Source: JALHVH01 sp964544265 (GTDB lineage Bacteria > Acidobacteriota > Aminicenantia > Aminicenantales > Saccharicenantaceae). Taken from it: a stretch of 8,533 nucleotides of DNA. The position numbers and the translations under genes are program-made. Positions 1 through 8,500 of the stretch are shown piece after piece (within the stretch, counting starts at the first letter, position 1; each line of letters opens with the position of its first letter). The notes beneath the pieces were generated by a model. That model made no database searches, was not told where the DNA came from, and saw only the letters and a program-made list of their open reading frames with translations. The stretch is taken from NCBI GenBank assembly GCA_964544265.1, contig CAZJBD010000108.1, positions 1 to 8,533 of the forward strand. The letters run 5' to 3'.

Positions 1-6
1 ATTGAG

Positions 7-1812
7 ATGAAAAGTGCGTCACGTATGATCCTGTTATCGACCGTGTTGTTGGCCGTCGCGTCCTTTGCTGCAAGCAAGCCGCTTAAAAGGACCATGGCAT
101 TCACGGTGTCCATGGACCAGCCGACGACCCATTATTACCATGTCGTCTTCCTGTGCGAAGGGCTGAAGGGTGGAACCCAGGACTTCAAAATGCCTTCCTG
201 GACGCCCGGCTATTACTGGATACTGAATTCGGCCCGAAACGTCGTGAACTTCCGGGCCGAGGACGGAGCGGGGAACGGGCTGGCTTGGGAAAAGACCGCG
301 AAGAACACGTGGCGGGTCATGTCCGGCAAAGCGGCCGCCATCAGGGTGAGTTACGACGTTTACGCTTTCGAGAGGTCCATCGCGGAGAGCTTCCTGGACG
401 ACGGCCGGGGCTTCATATCGCCGACCGGAATCTTCATGCACGTTGCCGGCGGCTTGGAGCATCCCGTGACGGTCAGTTTTGAACCCTATAAAGAATGGAG
501 CAAGATCTCGACCGGGCTGGACCCCGTCAAGGACCGGCCGAACACATTTTTCGCCCCGAACTTCGACGTCCTTTATGATTGCCCGGTCCTCATGGGCAAC
601 CAGGAAATCCTGACCTTCGAAGTCAAGGGAATCCCTCATATGATCGCTGCCGAGAACCTGGGAACGGTCGACCGGGACCGGTTTAAGTCCGACCTTGCGA
701 AAATCGTCGAGGGGGCCGCGCGTCTCATAGGCGAGATCCCCTACACTCATTACACGTTCATCTTCATGGACGGGGGGGTCGGGGGCATCGAGCACATGAA
801 TTCTGTATCGGCCTTCTTCAGCGGATCCGGCCTGGACTCCCGTTCCGGCTACTTGGGAGGGCTGAGCTTCATCGCCCACGAGTTCTTCCACCTTTACAAT
901 GTCAAGCGGATCCGGCCGATCGCCTTGGGACCGTTCGATTACGACAGGGAAAACTATACGAATATGCTTTGGGTGTCGGAAGGGATCAGCGTGTACTACG
1001 AGGACATCATCCTCAGGCGGGCCGGACTCATGACCCGGGACGAGTTCTTCGAGCGGGCCCGTTCGTATATCGCAAGATACGAGAACGTCCCTGGGCGTCT
1101 TGTCCAATCGGCGACGGCATCCAGCTTCGACACTTGGATCAATTTTTTCATCCGCGGCGAGAACCGCGCCAATACGACGATTTCCTACTACGATAAAGGG
1201 GCAGCCCTCGGGCTCCTTTTGGATCTCAAGATTCGAAACGAATCGTCAAACAAGCGATCGCTTGATGACGTCATGCGGACGCTCTATTGGAAATATTATA
1301 AAGAGATGAAGAGGGGCTTCACCGACGAGGAGTTCCGCCGGGAATGCGAAAACGCGGCCGGATGTCCTCTCCCTGAGATCTTCGATGTCTACGCCTCCTC
1401 CACGAGAGACATCGATTATCCCGAGTACTTCTCGCTCGCCGGGCTCGAGATCGACGTCGCGCCGAAGGAGCTTTCGGGCGCGTTTCTCGGAGCGGAAGCT
1501 CAAACCCAGGACGGAAATCTCATCATCTCGAGCGTCGAATGGAACTCGCCGGCCCAGCGGGGCGGACTCAGCGCCCGGGACGAGATCCTCGCCTTGGACG
1601 GCATCCGTGCTGATAGGCGGTCGATGGACCAGGCCCTCGAATCCAAGAAACCGGGGGATAAGGTCCGGATCCTCCTGGCGCGCCGCGGCGAGATCCGCGA
1701 GATTGAGGTCACATTGGGAAAGAAATCGGTGCGGAGCTTTGAGATCAAGCCCGTTGCCGATCCAACGCCGCTCCAGTCGGCGATCCTTCGAGATTGGCTG
1801 AGAGAGGATTGA
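7..1812 (+). CDS. Secreted M61-family metallopeptidase (glycyl aminopeptidase-like) with C-terminal PDZ domain
   Basis: The 601-residue product begins with a signal peptide (basic MKSASR, then a hydrophobic stretch to about residue 22), so it should act in the periplasm or outside the cell. Residues about 28-200 form the beta-rich N-terminal domain typical of M61 enzymes, including the WTPGYY signature at 65-70. The zinc site is HEFFH at 291-295 (ligands H291 and H295, catalytic E292), with the probable third ligand E325 in LWVSEGISVYYED. Other family hallmarks are GGIEHMNS (259-266), NVKRIRP after the zinc motif, and SYYDKGAALG (393-402). A PDZ domain occupies about 479-571. M61 enzymes are zinc aminopeptidases, and characterised members prefer N-terminal Gly or Ala; the substrate here is unknown. 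Length and architecture are normal and all expected catalytic residues are present. The frame is open for the six bases before the ATG. I chose this ATG because it gives a complete signal peptide; M7 (base 25) is an alternative. The ribosome binding site would lie mostly outside the window. Confidence 0.95.
   Translation: MKSASRMILLSTVLLAVASFAASKPLKRTMAFTVSMDQPTTHYYHVVFLCEGLKGGTQDFKMPSWTPGYYWILNSARNVVNFRAEDGAGNGLAWEKTAKNTWRVMSGKAAAIRVSYDVYAFERSIAESFLDDGRGFISPTGIFMHVAGGLEHPVTVSFEPYKEWSKISTGLDPVKDRPNTFFAPNFDVLYDCPVLMGNQEILTFEVKGIPHMIAAENLGTVDRDRFKSDLAKIVEGAARLIGEIPYTHYTFIFMDGGVGGIEHMNSVSAFFSGSGLDSRSGYLGGLSFIAHEFFHLYNVKRIRPIALGPFDYDRENYTNMLWVSEGISVYYEDIILRRAGLMTRDEFFERARSYIARYENVPGRLVQSATASSFDTWINFFIRGENRANTTISYYDKGAALGLLLDLKIRNESSNKRSLDDVMRTLYWKYYKEMKRGFTDEEFRRECENAAGCPLPEIFDVYASSTRDIDYPEYFSLAGLEIDVAPKELSGAFLGAEAQTQDGNLIISSVEWNSPAQRGGLSARDEILALDGIRADRRSMDQALESKKPGDKVRILLARRGEIREIEVTLGKKSVRSFEIKPVADPTPLQSAILRDWLRED
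877..891 (+). other. HExxH zinc-binding motif of the M61 peptidase
   Basis: These bases encode HEFFH, residues 291-295. The two histidines bind zinc and the glutamate is the general base in gluzincin peptidases. The third ligand is most likely E325, 30 residues after the second histidine, in the conserved WVSEG context. The intact motif indicates an active enzyme and not a degenerate homologue. Confidence 0.93.
1441..1719 (+). other. PDZ domain of the M61 peptidase
   Basis: Residues about 479-571 have the HtrA-like PDZ pattern: a beta strand (NLIISSVEWNSPAQRGGL), then ARDEILALDGIRA, then a helix and a closing strand with KPGDKVRILLARRGE. PDZ domains bind C-termini or extended peptides and are standard at this position in M61 proteins, where they probably help to recruit or position substrates. 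Confidence 0.88.
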
Positions 1813-1897
1813 CTCTCAGACCCACCCTGCGTTTGGCGTCCGTTCCGGGCTCCTGGCTGGATTCCTTCGGCAATGAGCCGGCATCTGGCTGAAAAAA

Positions 1898-2479
1898 TCA
1901 GAATGTGAGACCGGCGGTAAAAACGAGGGTCGAAGTCTTAAAATGTGAGTCGCTGCCTTCTTTTCCAAGGTCAGCCAGGCCATAATGATATCGGGCTTCT
2001 ATGTTGATGCCGAAGGTATCCATGACGAGCTGCAACCCCCCGCCGAAAACAAGCCCGTAATCGAAGCTCTTGGTGAATTCCTTGAGGTCGGTTTTATTTC
2101 CTTCCGTATTTTTATAGGAAATCACATAGGCCGCCTCGCCTCCGGCCAGAAGAAAAGGCGAGGTCTCGGGCGCGAATTTAAGCTTCAATAATACGGGAAC
2201 GCTGATCTCGTCTAGATTGAAATTGCCTCGGATTTCGCCGGTTTCCGCCCTGCATCCCTTCTGAAAATAGAGGACGTCCACTTCCCAGAACACCTTCTCG
2301 CCTCCGGATTCAAACCCGAGTCCAGCGGCAAATCTCGTGTTGGATTTCGGATTCTCAGGATAGGATCCGCTCACCGATCGGAAGTCGGCCAGGTTGATGC
2401 CGCCGACGAGCTTAACGCTCTGGGCCTGGGAAACTATGGGAATGGACAGAAGCAGAAGAAAAACAAGAACCTTTTTCAT
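1898..2479 (-). CDS. Small outer-membrane beta-barrel protein (porin-like, OMP_b-brl_2 type)
   Basis: The 193-residue product starts with a clear signal peptide, MKKVLVFLLLLSIPIVSQA, with likely cleavage after A19. The mature part has alternating hydrophobic and polar beta strands: VKLVGGINLADF, FAAGLGFESGG, VFWEVDVLYFQKG, LDEISVPVLLKLKF, PFLLAGGEAAYVI, FDYGLVFGGGLQL, INIEARYHYGL, and a final strand STLVFTAGLTF ending in a C-terminal Phe, as barrel proteins do for BAM recognition. The pattern (GGxNLADF near the start, YFQKG, EIxVPxLLKxKF, LLAGG, RYxYGL) matches the 8-stranded OMP_b-brl_2 family, whose members mostly have no assigned function. The frame extends five codons upstream to a TTG, but the ATG at 2479 is the better start: a perfect GGAGGAG lies six bases before it and the signal peptide then begins with MKK. 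It lies 100 bases downstream of the macroglobulin gene, in the same direction. Its sampled G+C (about 47-53%) is lower than that of its neighbours. Confidence 0.9.
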   Translation of the reverse strand: MKKVLVFLLLLSIPIVSQAQSVKLVGGINLADFRSVSGSYPENPKSNTRFAAGLGFESGGEKVFWEVDVLYFQKGCRAETGEIRGNFNLDEISVPVLLKLKFAPETSPFLLAGGEAAYVISYKNTEGNKTDLKEFTKSFDYGLVFGGGLQLVMDTFGINIEARYHYGLADLGKEGSDSHFKTSTLVFTAGLTF

Positions 2480-2485
2480 CTTTTT

Positions 2486-2492
2486 CTCCTCC
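2486..2492 (-). promoter_or_regulatory. Ribosome binding site of the beta-barrel gene
   Basis: The - strand reads GGAGGAG, then AAAAAG, then ATG. This is a near-ideal Shine-Dalgarno sequence at six-base spacing. It decides the start in favour of the ATG at 2479 over the in-frame TTG at 2494, because the TTG would place the site inside the coding region. Confidence 0.9.
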
Positions 2493-2519
2493 AAAAAGAA
2501 CGGCGCGGGTTTTTCGTTC
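2493..2519 (-). terminator. Weak terminator-like hairpin with U-tract in the leader of the beta-barrel gene
   Basis: The - strand has GAACG (2519-2515), a 12-base loop, CGTTC (2502-2498), and then TTTTT (2497-2493), directly before the ribosome binding site. The stem is only 5 bp and the loop is large, so it would be a poor intrinsic terminator. It could weaken read-through from the macroglobulin gene or act as an attenuator. It shares bases 2518-2519 with the upstream hairpin, so the two full stems cannot form together. Confidence 0.22.
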
Positions 2520-2532
2520 CAGGCCGTCTGGA
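2518..2532 (-). promoter_or_regulatory. Small stem-loop at the predicted 5' end of the beta-barrel mRNA
   Basis: The - strand reads TCCAG-ACGGC-CTGGA, a perfect 5-bp stem with a 5-base loop. It begins about one base after the predicted transcription start near 2533. Stem-loops at the very 5' end are known to protect some outer-membrane protein mRNAs such as E. coli ompA from decay. A similar role here is inference, and a 5-bp stem can occur by chance. Confidence 0.3.
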
Positions 2533-2539
2533 TCGCCTT

Positions 2540-2568
2540 ATTATCTCAAAGCCATCCATCGATATCAA
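2540..2568 (-). promoter_or_regulatory. Putative sigma70-type promoter for the beta-barrel gene
   Basis: On the - strand, TTGATA (2568-2563, -35-like, 5 of 6 matches) and GATAAT (2545-2540, -10-like, 5 of 6 matches) are separated by exactly 17 bases, the optimal spacing. Transcription would start near 2533, giving a leader of about 54 bases. The promoter sits in the short gap just after the macroglobulin stop codon, so the barrel gene can probably be expressed on its own. This is predicted from sequence only. Confidence 0.6.
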
Positions 2569-2579
2569 TGCAGAGATGC

Positions 2580-5500
2580 TTATTCCGGTCTTATCGTCAC
2601 CACGTGTCCGGCCGAATAGGCTGCGAACTCCGGAGCGTACATGGACTGGAGTGTTGCGGGTGAGACCTTGAAGGCCCCGGCCATGGCGCAGCGAAGCCTG
2701 TACTTAAGCGTGTATTCGCCCTGGGGTAGTCCTTCCATGAAGAAGTTCGTCCCGCTGTCGCGGATTTCCTCATAGCGTACGAGACCCAGGTCCCACTTGG
2801 TGCCCGACGTGAGGGTCGCCGGCTCACAGCCGGACGGCCGCGGGTCGCGCAGATGGACATATTCCGCCGGGTGGCGGGCCCGTATGGAGAGTTGGACTTC
2901 GAGTTCGTCCCCAACGGCCAAGGGCTCCCCATCGGCCAGGGGCTTCAACACGACCTCATCGCCTCTCTTCAGCCGACGGAAGTAGGTCCGCTCGATCCCG
3001 AAGAGGTCGTCCTCTCCCTTTTCGGGCAACCTCTCCGTGCTGAAATGCCAGGTCGCCGAGGCGAAAGCCATTCCTTTCCCCTCCTTCCGGACGCGGACCG
3101 TGGCGCAGTCCGGCCCTATCTTATCGCCCAAAATGAGAACCTGGTTTTTCTTCCCCGTATACTTGTCAGGCTCGAACAGGAAGGTCGTCTGGGTATGGCA
3201 GGCGTCAACGAGGACCGATTCCCGGACCCCCAGAGCTCCCGTCGTCTTCAGGAAATAAGCTACGGAGTAGATAACCTCAGCCGTCGCCCGGGTGGATTTC
3301 CAGTGATTGAGCTTCTTATTGAGGAAGAGCCATTGGACGAGGCCTTCGGACCGCGCATCCTCAGGATTGAGTTCCATGAGCGTCCGAAGGGCGAAGGCGT
3401 GGGTTTCGATCGCATCGTTATACCACAGCCAGCCTCTATCCTCGGGCGCCCACGATGTCCCTTCGTGCACGGTCGTTTTGGCTGAATCCATGACGCTGTC
3501 CCAAACGAGGGTTGCGTCTTTAGGTCGCCCCGCCCGTTTAAGGGTGAGCGCCAAGAATCCCTTGAGGTAGGGCGAGTGTGCTTTCCAATGGCGGAAAGAG
3601 AAATCGAGCATTCGTGTCCGCTCGGCGTCCGTGAAGACTCCGCCAGTCCAAGACGCATCAGGGAAGTTGCTGAGCGCATAGTTCAAGAAGGTGACGAATT
3701 CCCATCCGACATCCAGGGCCATGAGAGCTTCCACGATCTCATCCAGGTAATGCTGATGGAGATAGGCGAACGCGCGCACGACCGGATCCTTGGGGACGGC
3801 GACCCGGAACTCCAGGGCCTTGGAGAAGCCGTGGACGATGTAAAGCGTCATGTATGGGGACGGCGGGCCGCCCGGCCACCAAGGGAACGCTCCCAGTGAT
3901 GTTTGGGCCTTGATGAGTTTGGCCAGCGACGTCTCCCGCTGGGCTCTGGCCACACGAGGATCGAGGACTTTTTCCACACCGAACCCTTCGTCCTTGCCGC
4001 CCCGGCCCATGGTCAGCCAGGGGGTTTCCTCCAGGGCCATCTTGCGGTTGGCGTCGGCGGCATCGAATGATTCGTAGGCCGTTTCCCGCTTGCTCAAGGC
4101 TTCGGCCATGCGCGCGACCTGGGGGTATTTATCGTAGAGGCCCGTCAGGATGCCTGTGGATAGGAACCGGTTGAGGGTTTGCTCCGTGCATTCGTAAGGA
4201 TAGTTGACGAGGTAGGGGAGGGCCTCGAGGAGGCCGTAGAAGAGCTGGGCGTCGATAGTAACCAGGAGTTGTTCATGGATACGGCTGGGATCGTCGTCAC
4301 TCGCCAGGTCAGAGAAAGCGAGCTCTCGTGTCTGTCCTTCCTTGAGCGTTGCGAACCGGGACTGGACGAGGTGCATCCTTCCCGGCAGGACCGGGAGCGG
4401 CCGCGATTCGCCGTCAGTCAATCCCCCGGCTTTAGCCGTAACCTTGAAGGCGACTGTGCCGACCCGGGCCGGCGCAGCGAGGGTGAAGACGACCGCCGTG
4501 CCGCCTCCGGGCTTAACGGTGAACGGCCGGGCAGAAACGGCCTCGGGCAGACCGAACGCGGGCCCCAGGTTCTCGTTCGTCGCGGGATCAAAGACCTCGA
4601 GCGCAACGCTCCCGCTGAGCTCCGTTTCGCCGGCATTATTGATCATGACCTTGAGTTCGGCCCGGTCGCCCTCCCGGAAGAACAGTGGCAGGTAGGGCCG
4701 GACCATGAGCTCCTTGATAGTGCGGGCCTCATTTTCGAGGCTTCCGCCCATGAGGTCCTTTGTTACCGCGTGGATAAAGACACGCCAGCTGGTGACGGAA
4801 TCGGGGACGGTAAATTCTATGGCCGCGCTCCCGTCAGGCCCGGTGAGAAGGTGGGGCTGCCAGAAGGCCGTCTCAGCGAAGCTGGAGCGCATCGGGATTT
4901 GCTCTGCGCCGGCGGGAGCTTCGGCGGGCTTTTTTTCTTTCTCAACGGCCTTGTCCGCCATCTCTTCCGTCGGGACTTCTTGCCTGATTTCTTTCATACT
5001 GGACTCAGGCGACGGGGCGACTCCGCCGACAACTCTGCCCTCAACGCTCTTGGCCGGGGCGAACCGGCGTCCGCCCGGCCCGCCGATTCCGTAGCCGCCG
5101 AGCGCCAGGAGATAGTCCGGTTGGAAAACAGGATAGGGAGGGATTTCCGTAAGTCCGTAGTCCTCGAGGAACGCCTGGATTGCCGTGCCGAGCGCGGCGT
5201 CCCAGGCGATCGTTCGCGCCCGCCACGGATAGAGGTTCGCGACACGAGGCGGATTATAGGGCGCGAAAAGGTCAAGGCTGCGGTCGTACATGTAGGCCAA
5301 AATTTCTGCCGCGCCCTGGACGGCAGGCCTGCCTCCTGGCGTTTTTACGGTGACCCGCCAGGTCTCCCGGCCCCCCGGCGAGAGCTTATTCCGGAATGAT
5401 GAAAACGCGATATCGAGAAGTTTGTTGTCCCAGGGGACGAAGACCTGGGCTTCTTGGCTGATGAATTGATGGTCTTTGAGAGTTGAGAGCCGGGCCCCGA

Positions 5501-8500
5501 AGCCGCCTCGGAGTTCCTCCATGACCGGGATCTCCAGGACACCGCCATCTGCCTCGCAGTCGAGCCAGCGGCTATCCCAGACTTCGCCGCCTTTGAAGGT
5601 CTCGAAGAGGAGGGGCTGATTCGACCAGCCGCTGTGGATGAGGAGGCGGGCGGTTCCTCCCACCTGGACGGATGCCCGCTCGGCGCTGAGGACCAAGGGC
5701 AGTTCCGCGGCCGCCCTTTCGCCCGCGACCAGGAAATCAAGGCTGTCCTTTGAGGCCGCTCCGAAATCGTCCTGAGTTTCGTAAAGAAGCCGATAGGCCC
5801 CAGGGTCCAAAGCCCCCACCTTTACCTTGGCCGCGCCGTTCGCACCGTGTTCTGCCGGCCCCCCGGCCGCTTCGGCGCCCTCCTTCCACAGGCGAAGAAT
5901 GGTCTCAGGGGGAGGGGCCTGCTCCCAGCGGGGACGCAAGAGGTCGCCGGGGGTTTGGTACGCTTTCGGTTTCCCGCCGTTGGGTGATTCCGGAAGCGGC
6001 TGCTCGGAGGGGAGGAGAGTCGTTTTCGGCTGAATGAGCCTGACGATTCGCCACGTTCCCCTTCCCGGTTTCGGCACGCCGTTGAGGTCGACGCGGTTGA
6101 TCGTAAAGGAACATTCCGTGCCCTTTCGGAAGAATCCGCTGTCGGCGACGAGGCTCGCCTCGATGTTGACGAAACCCAGCCGGAAAGAGCGGGAAGCCGA
6201 ACGGGTTTCGCCGCCTTCGTCGGTTATGTCCACGGAAAGCGTATAGCGGTAGGATAGGCCGGAATCGGGCTTGGCCTTCCGTTCGTCGGCCGCCGGAGTG
6301 AAGTTCATCTCGAAACTGCCATCCTCCTTGAGCCGGCCTCTCCCTCCCGAGACGATCTGGCCTTGGTCTCCGTCAGTCCGCCACCACCACCGGGGATAGA
6401 CCGGCTCACGCTTGACCTGCCAGACGACCTGGCCGGAAGAGACGGGAAGTCCAAAATAGTAGCGGGCCTCACTTTTGAGAACAGCTGGACGGTTTAGGCG
6501 AAGGGGCTTGTCCGGGTCCTTGATGGCGACTTCGAAGGTCGGCCGTTTATACTCCTCAACCCGGATTTGTGAAAGTCCGTTTGGGGAAGACCGAAGACGC
6601 CAGGCGCCGAGGGGCCGTCCAGCGGCCGGGATGACGAATTCGCCGCTTGCCGTCCCGAAGGAGTTGGTCGTTTTCGTGGCCTCGGCCACTCGCTCGCCGT
6701 TAATGTCTTCGAGCCAGACCGAGGTCGAGGCGTTCGCGGCCGGGAGGAGCCGGCCCAGGTCAGTCCGTCCTTGGTAGGAAAGAACTTTCCAATAGAGTTT
6801 CTGCCCGGGACGATAGATGCTCCGATCCGTGTAGATAAGGGCGGCCGTGGCTTGCCCAGGCTTGGAACGTCCGTAGAGGTAAAGGTAATCCGGGTCCAGG
6901 GTGATGTCGTTCCCCTTGCTCGCAAGCAGGAAATAGGGAGTAGGCTTTCCTCCGGACGCGAAATGGACACGGCCTTGGGCGTCGGTGGTCAGCGAATTCG
7001 TTCGGGCGTGTCCTTTTTGCCAATCGTATGCGTAAAGATCAACCCTGACTTCGGAAACCGGCTTCCCCGTTTCGCCCGAGAGGACGAGAACATCCTGGTC
7101 ACCTTCATTTGTGCCGCGCTTGAGCAGAACGATATCCCCGACGATGACGTTAACCCCCTGGATGCGGTTGTTCTCCTTGCTGAAATCTTCGCGGGCGGAA
7201 GCGGCCACGAGGTAGAGTCCCGGTCTAAATCCGGCAGGAAGGTCGGCGTAGGTTTGATGCTCCCAATAATCGGGAGTTGGAGGGAGCACAATCGACCAAG
7301 CGGCAGCCGGCCGGCTTCTCTCTATGATCTGCTGGGCCTCACGCCATCCGGGGAAGAGGCTATAATCTTTGGAGGTTCGGATCCGCTCCATCAAATCGAC
7401 CGGGTAAGCCCGGAAAAAGAGGCTGCCCATGTTCCGGTGCGTCGCCCGGACAGACCTTCGCCCCGGGGCATCGGTCCTCATGGCTTCGATGGAAAATTCG
7501 GGCGATTCGATATTCTTGACGATGTGAAGACAGCGCTGTCCGCCCGGGGAATTGGGGTAGGCGCCGGCCCCCTGGAGGGCCAACTTGCGGGCCTGGACAA
7601 GGGCGTCGGGAGAATCCGCCTCGCGCGTAAACTCCGCGAGAAGGGCCTGGCCCCAAGCCCACCAAGGGTAGGAACGAAAACGATCCAGAGAATCAGCCAG
7701 GCTCTTCCGGATTCGGGCACGGTCATCCTCCTGCCTGAAAGACTCGTTCAGGGCTCGAAGCCGCTCCAGGCGCGCTTCCAGGGCTGCCTCGGTTCGGCCA
7801 GACTTCCGGCACCAGGATTCGTGCTCGCCGAGGAGGGCGCAGAGCCGTTCGAGAGGATGAACAGCGGCGTCAAGGAGCGCGATTGCGGCCGTTTTTTCGT
7901 CCGCTGGACGTTCCATGAGCGCGTCGAGATCCAGGAGGTAAGTCTCGTTGGACTCCCGGGGTGTCCAGAAATCCGTATCCGCAAGGATATTAGCCATAAG
8001 ATAAGCAACGGCGTCCCTTAGCGTGTCGCGGATCCCGACGGGATAATCGCCCGGATTCCAGAAGTCTGGAAAATCCTTGGCCTTGAGATCCTCCAGGTGG
8101 TCCCTATCCTTCCAGACCTTCATCAAGGAGTTCCAGGCTTCCTGGAAGATCTGATCCTTGGTCCATGCCTTGAGGTCGATCGGCCCTTTCGCCTCGACTC
8201 TCTCGCGCCGGTTGATCTCCCAGGAATACGAGGAATGGTAGATCAGCAGCGACTGGGCGAAGAAGAGTTCGACCATGTCCCGGAGGACGGGATCTTTGGG
8301 CCAGGACTCTTCCTTGAGAAAGCGGACGGCGGTTTCGTAGCCATGGAGGGCCGTCCGGAGCTGGACTTCCTTGATCAATGCCCAGGTCCATGTTTTCTCG
8401 TCGCCCCGGCCCCGGGCTTTTTCGCGTATGCGGGCGGCTTCCCTGGCCGCGGCTTCGAATTTTTGCTCATAGATGAGTTTTTCAACAAGCTTGCGGTCCG

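Noticed and set aside
34..1107. A 357-codon open frame on the - strand, opposite the M61 peptidase gene
   Set aside because: The + strand product has a full set of M61 motifs. The antisense translation shows none and has shadow-like composition.
1855..1879. Possible hairpin with a TTCG loop in the convergent junction (GGCT ... AGCC)
   Set aside because: The stem is interrupted by a mismatch and a bulge, and no T-run follows it on either strand. The nearby A-run at 1892-1897 is on the wrong side to serve the - strand gene. I see no convincing terminator for either convergent gene in 1813-1897.
2480..2494. TTG at 2494 as an earlier start for the barrel gene
   Set aside because: It would add MEEKK before the signal peptide and put the perfect GGAGGAG inside the coding region. 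The ATG at 2479 is far better supported.
4179..5399. A 406-codon open frame on the + strand, opposite the macroglobulin gene
   Set aside because: Its translation is rich in Arg, Gly and Glu without domain or signal-peptide features. It is best explained as an antisense shadow of a GC-rich gene whose own product is clearly recognisable.
6771..8021. A 416-codon open frame on the + strand, opposite the N-terminal half of the macroglobulin gene
   Set aside because: It has no recognisable motifs and lies fully inside a well-supported gene, so it is taken as a shadow frame of GC-rich coding DNA.
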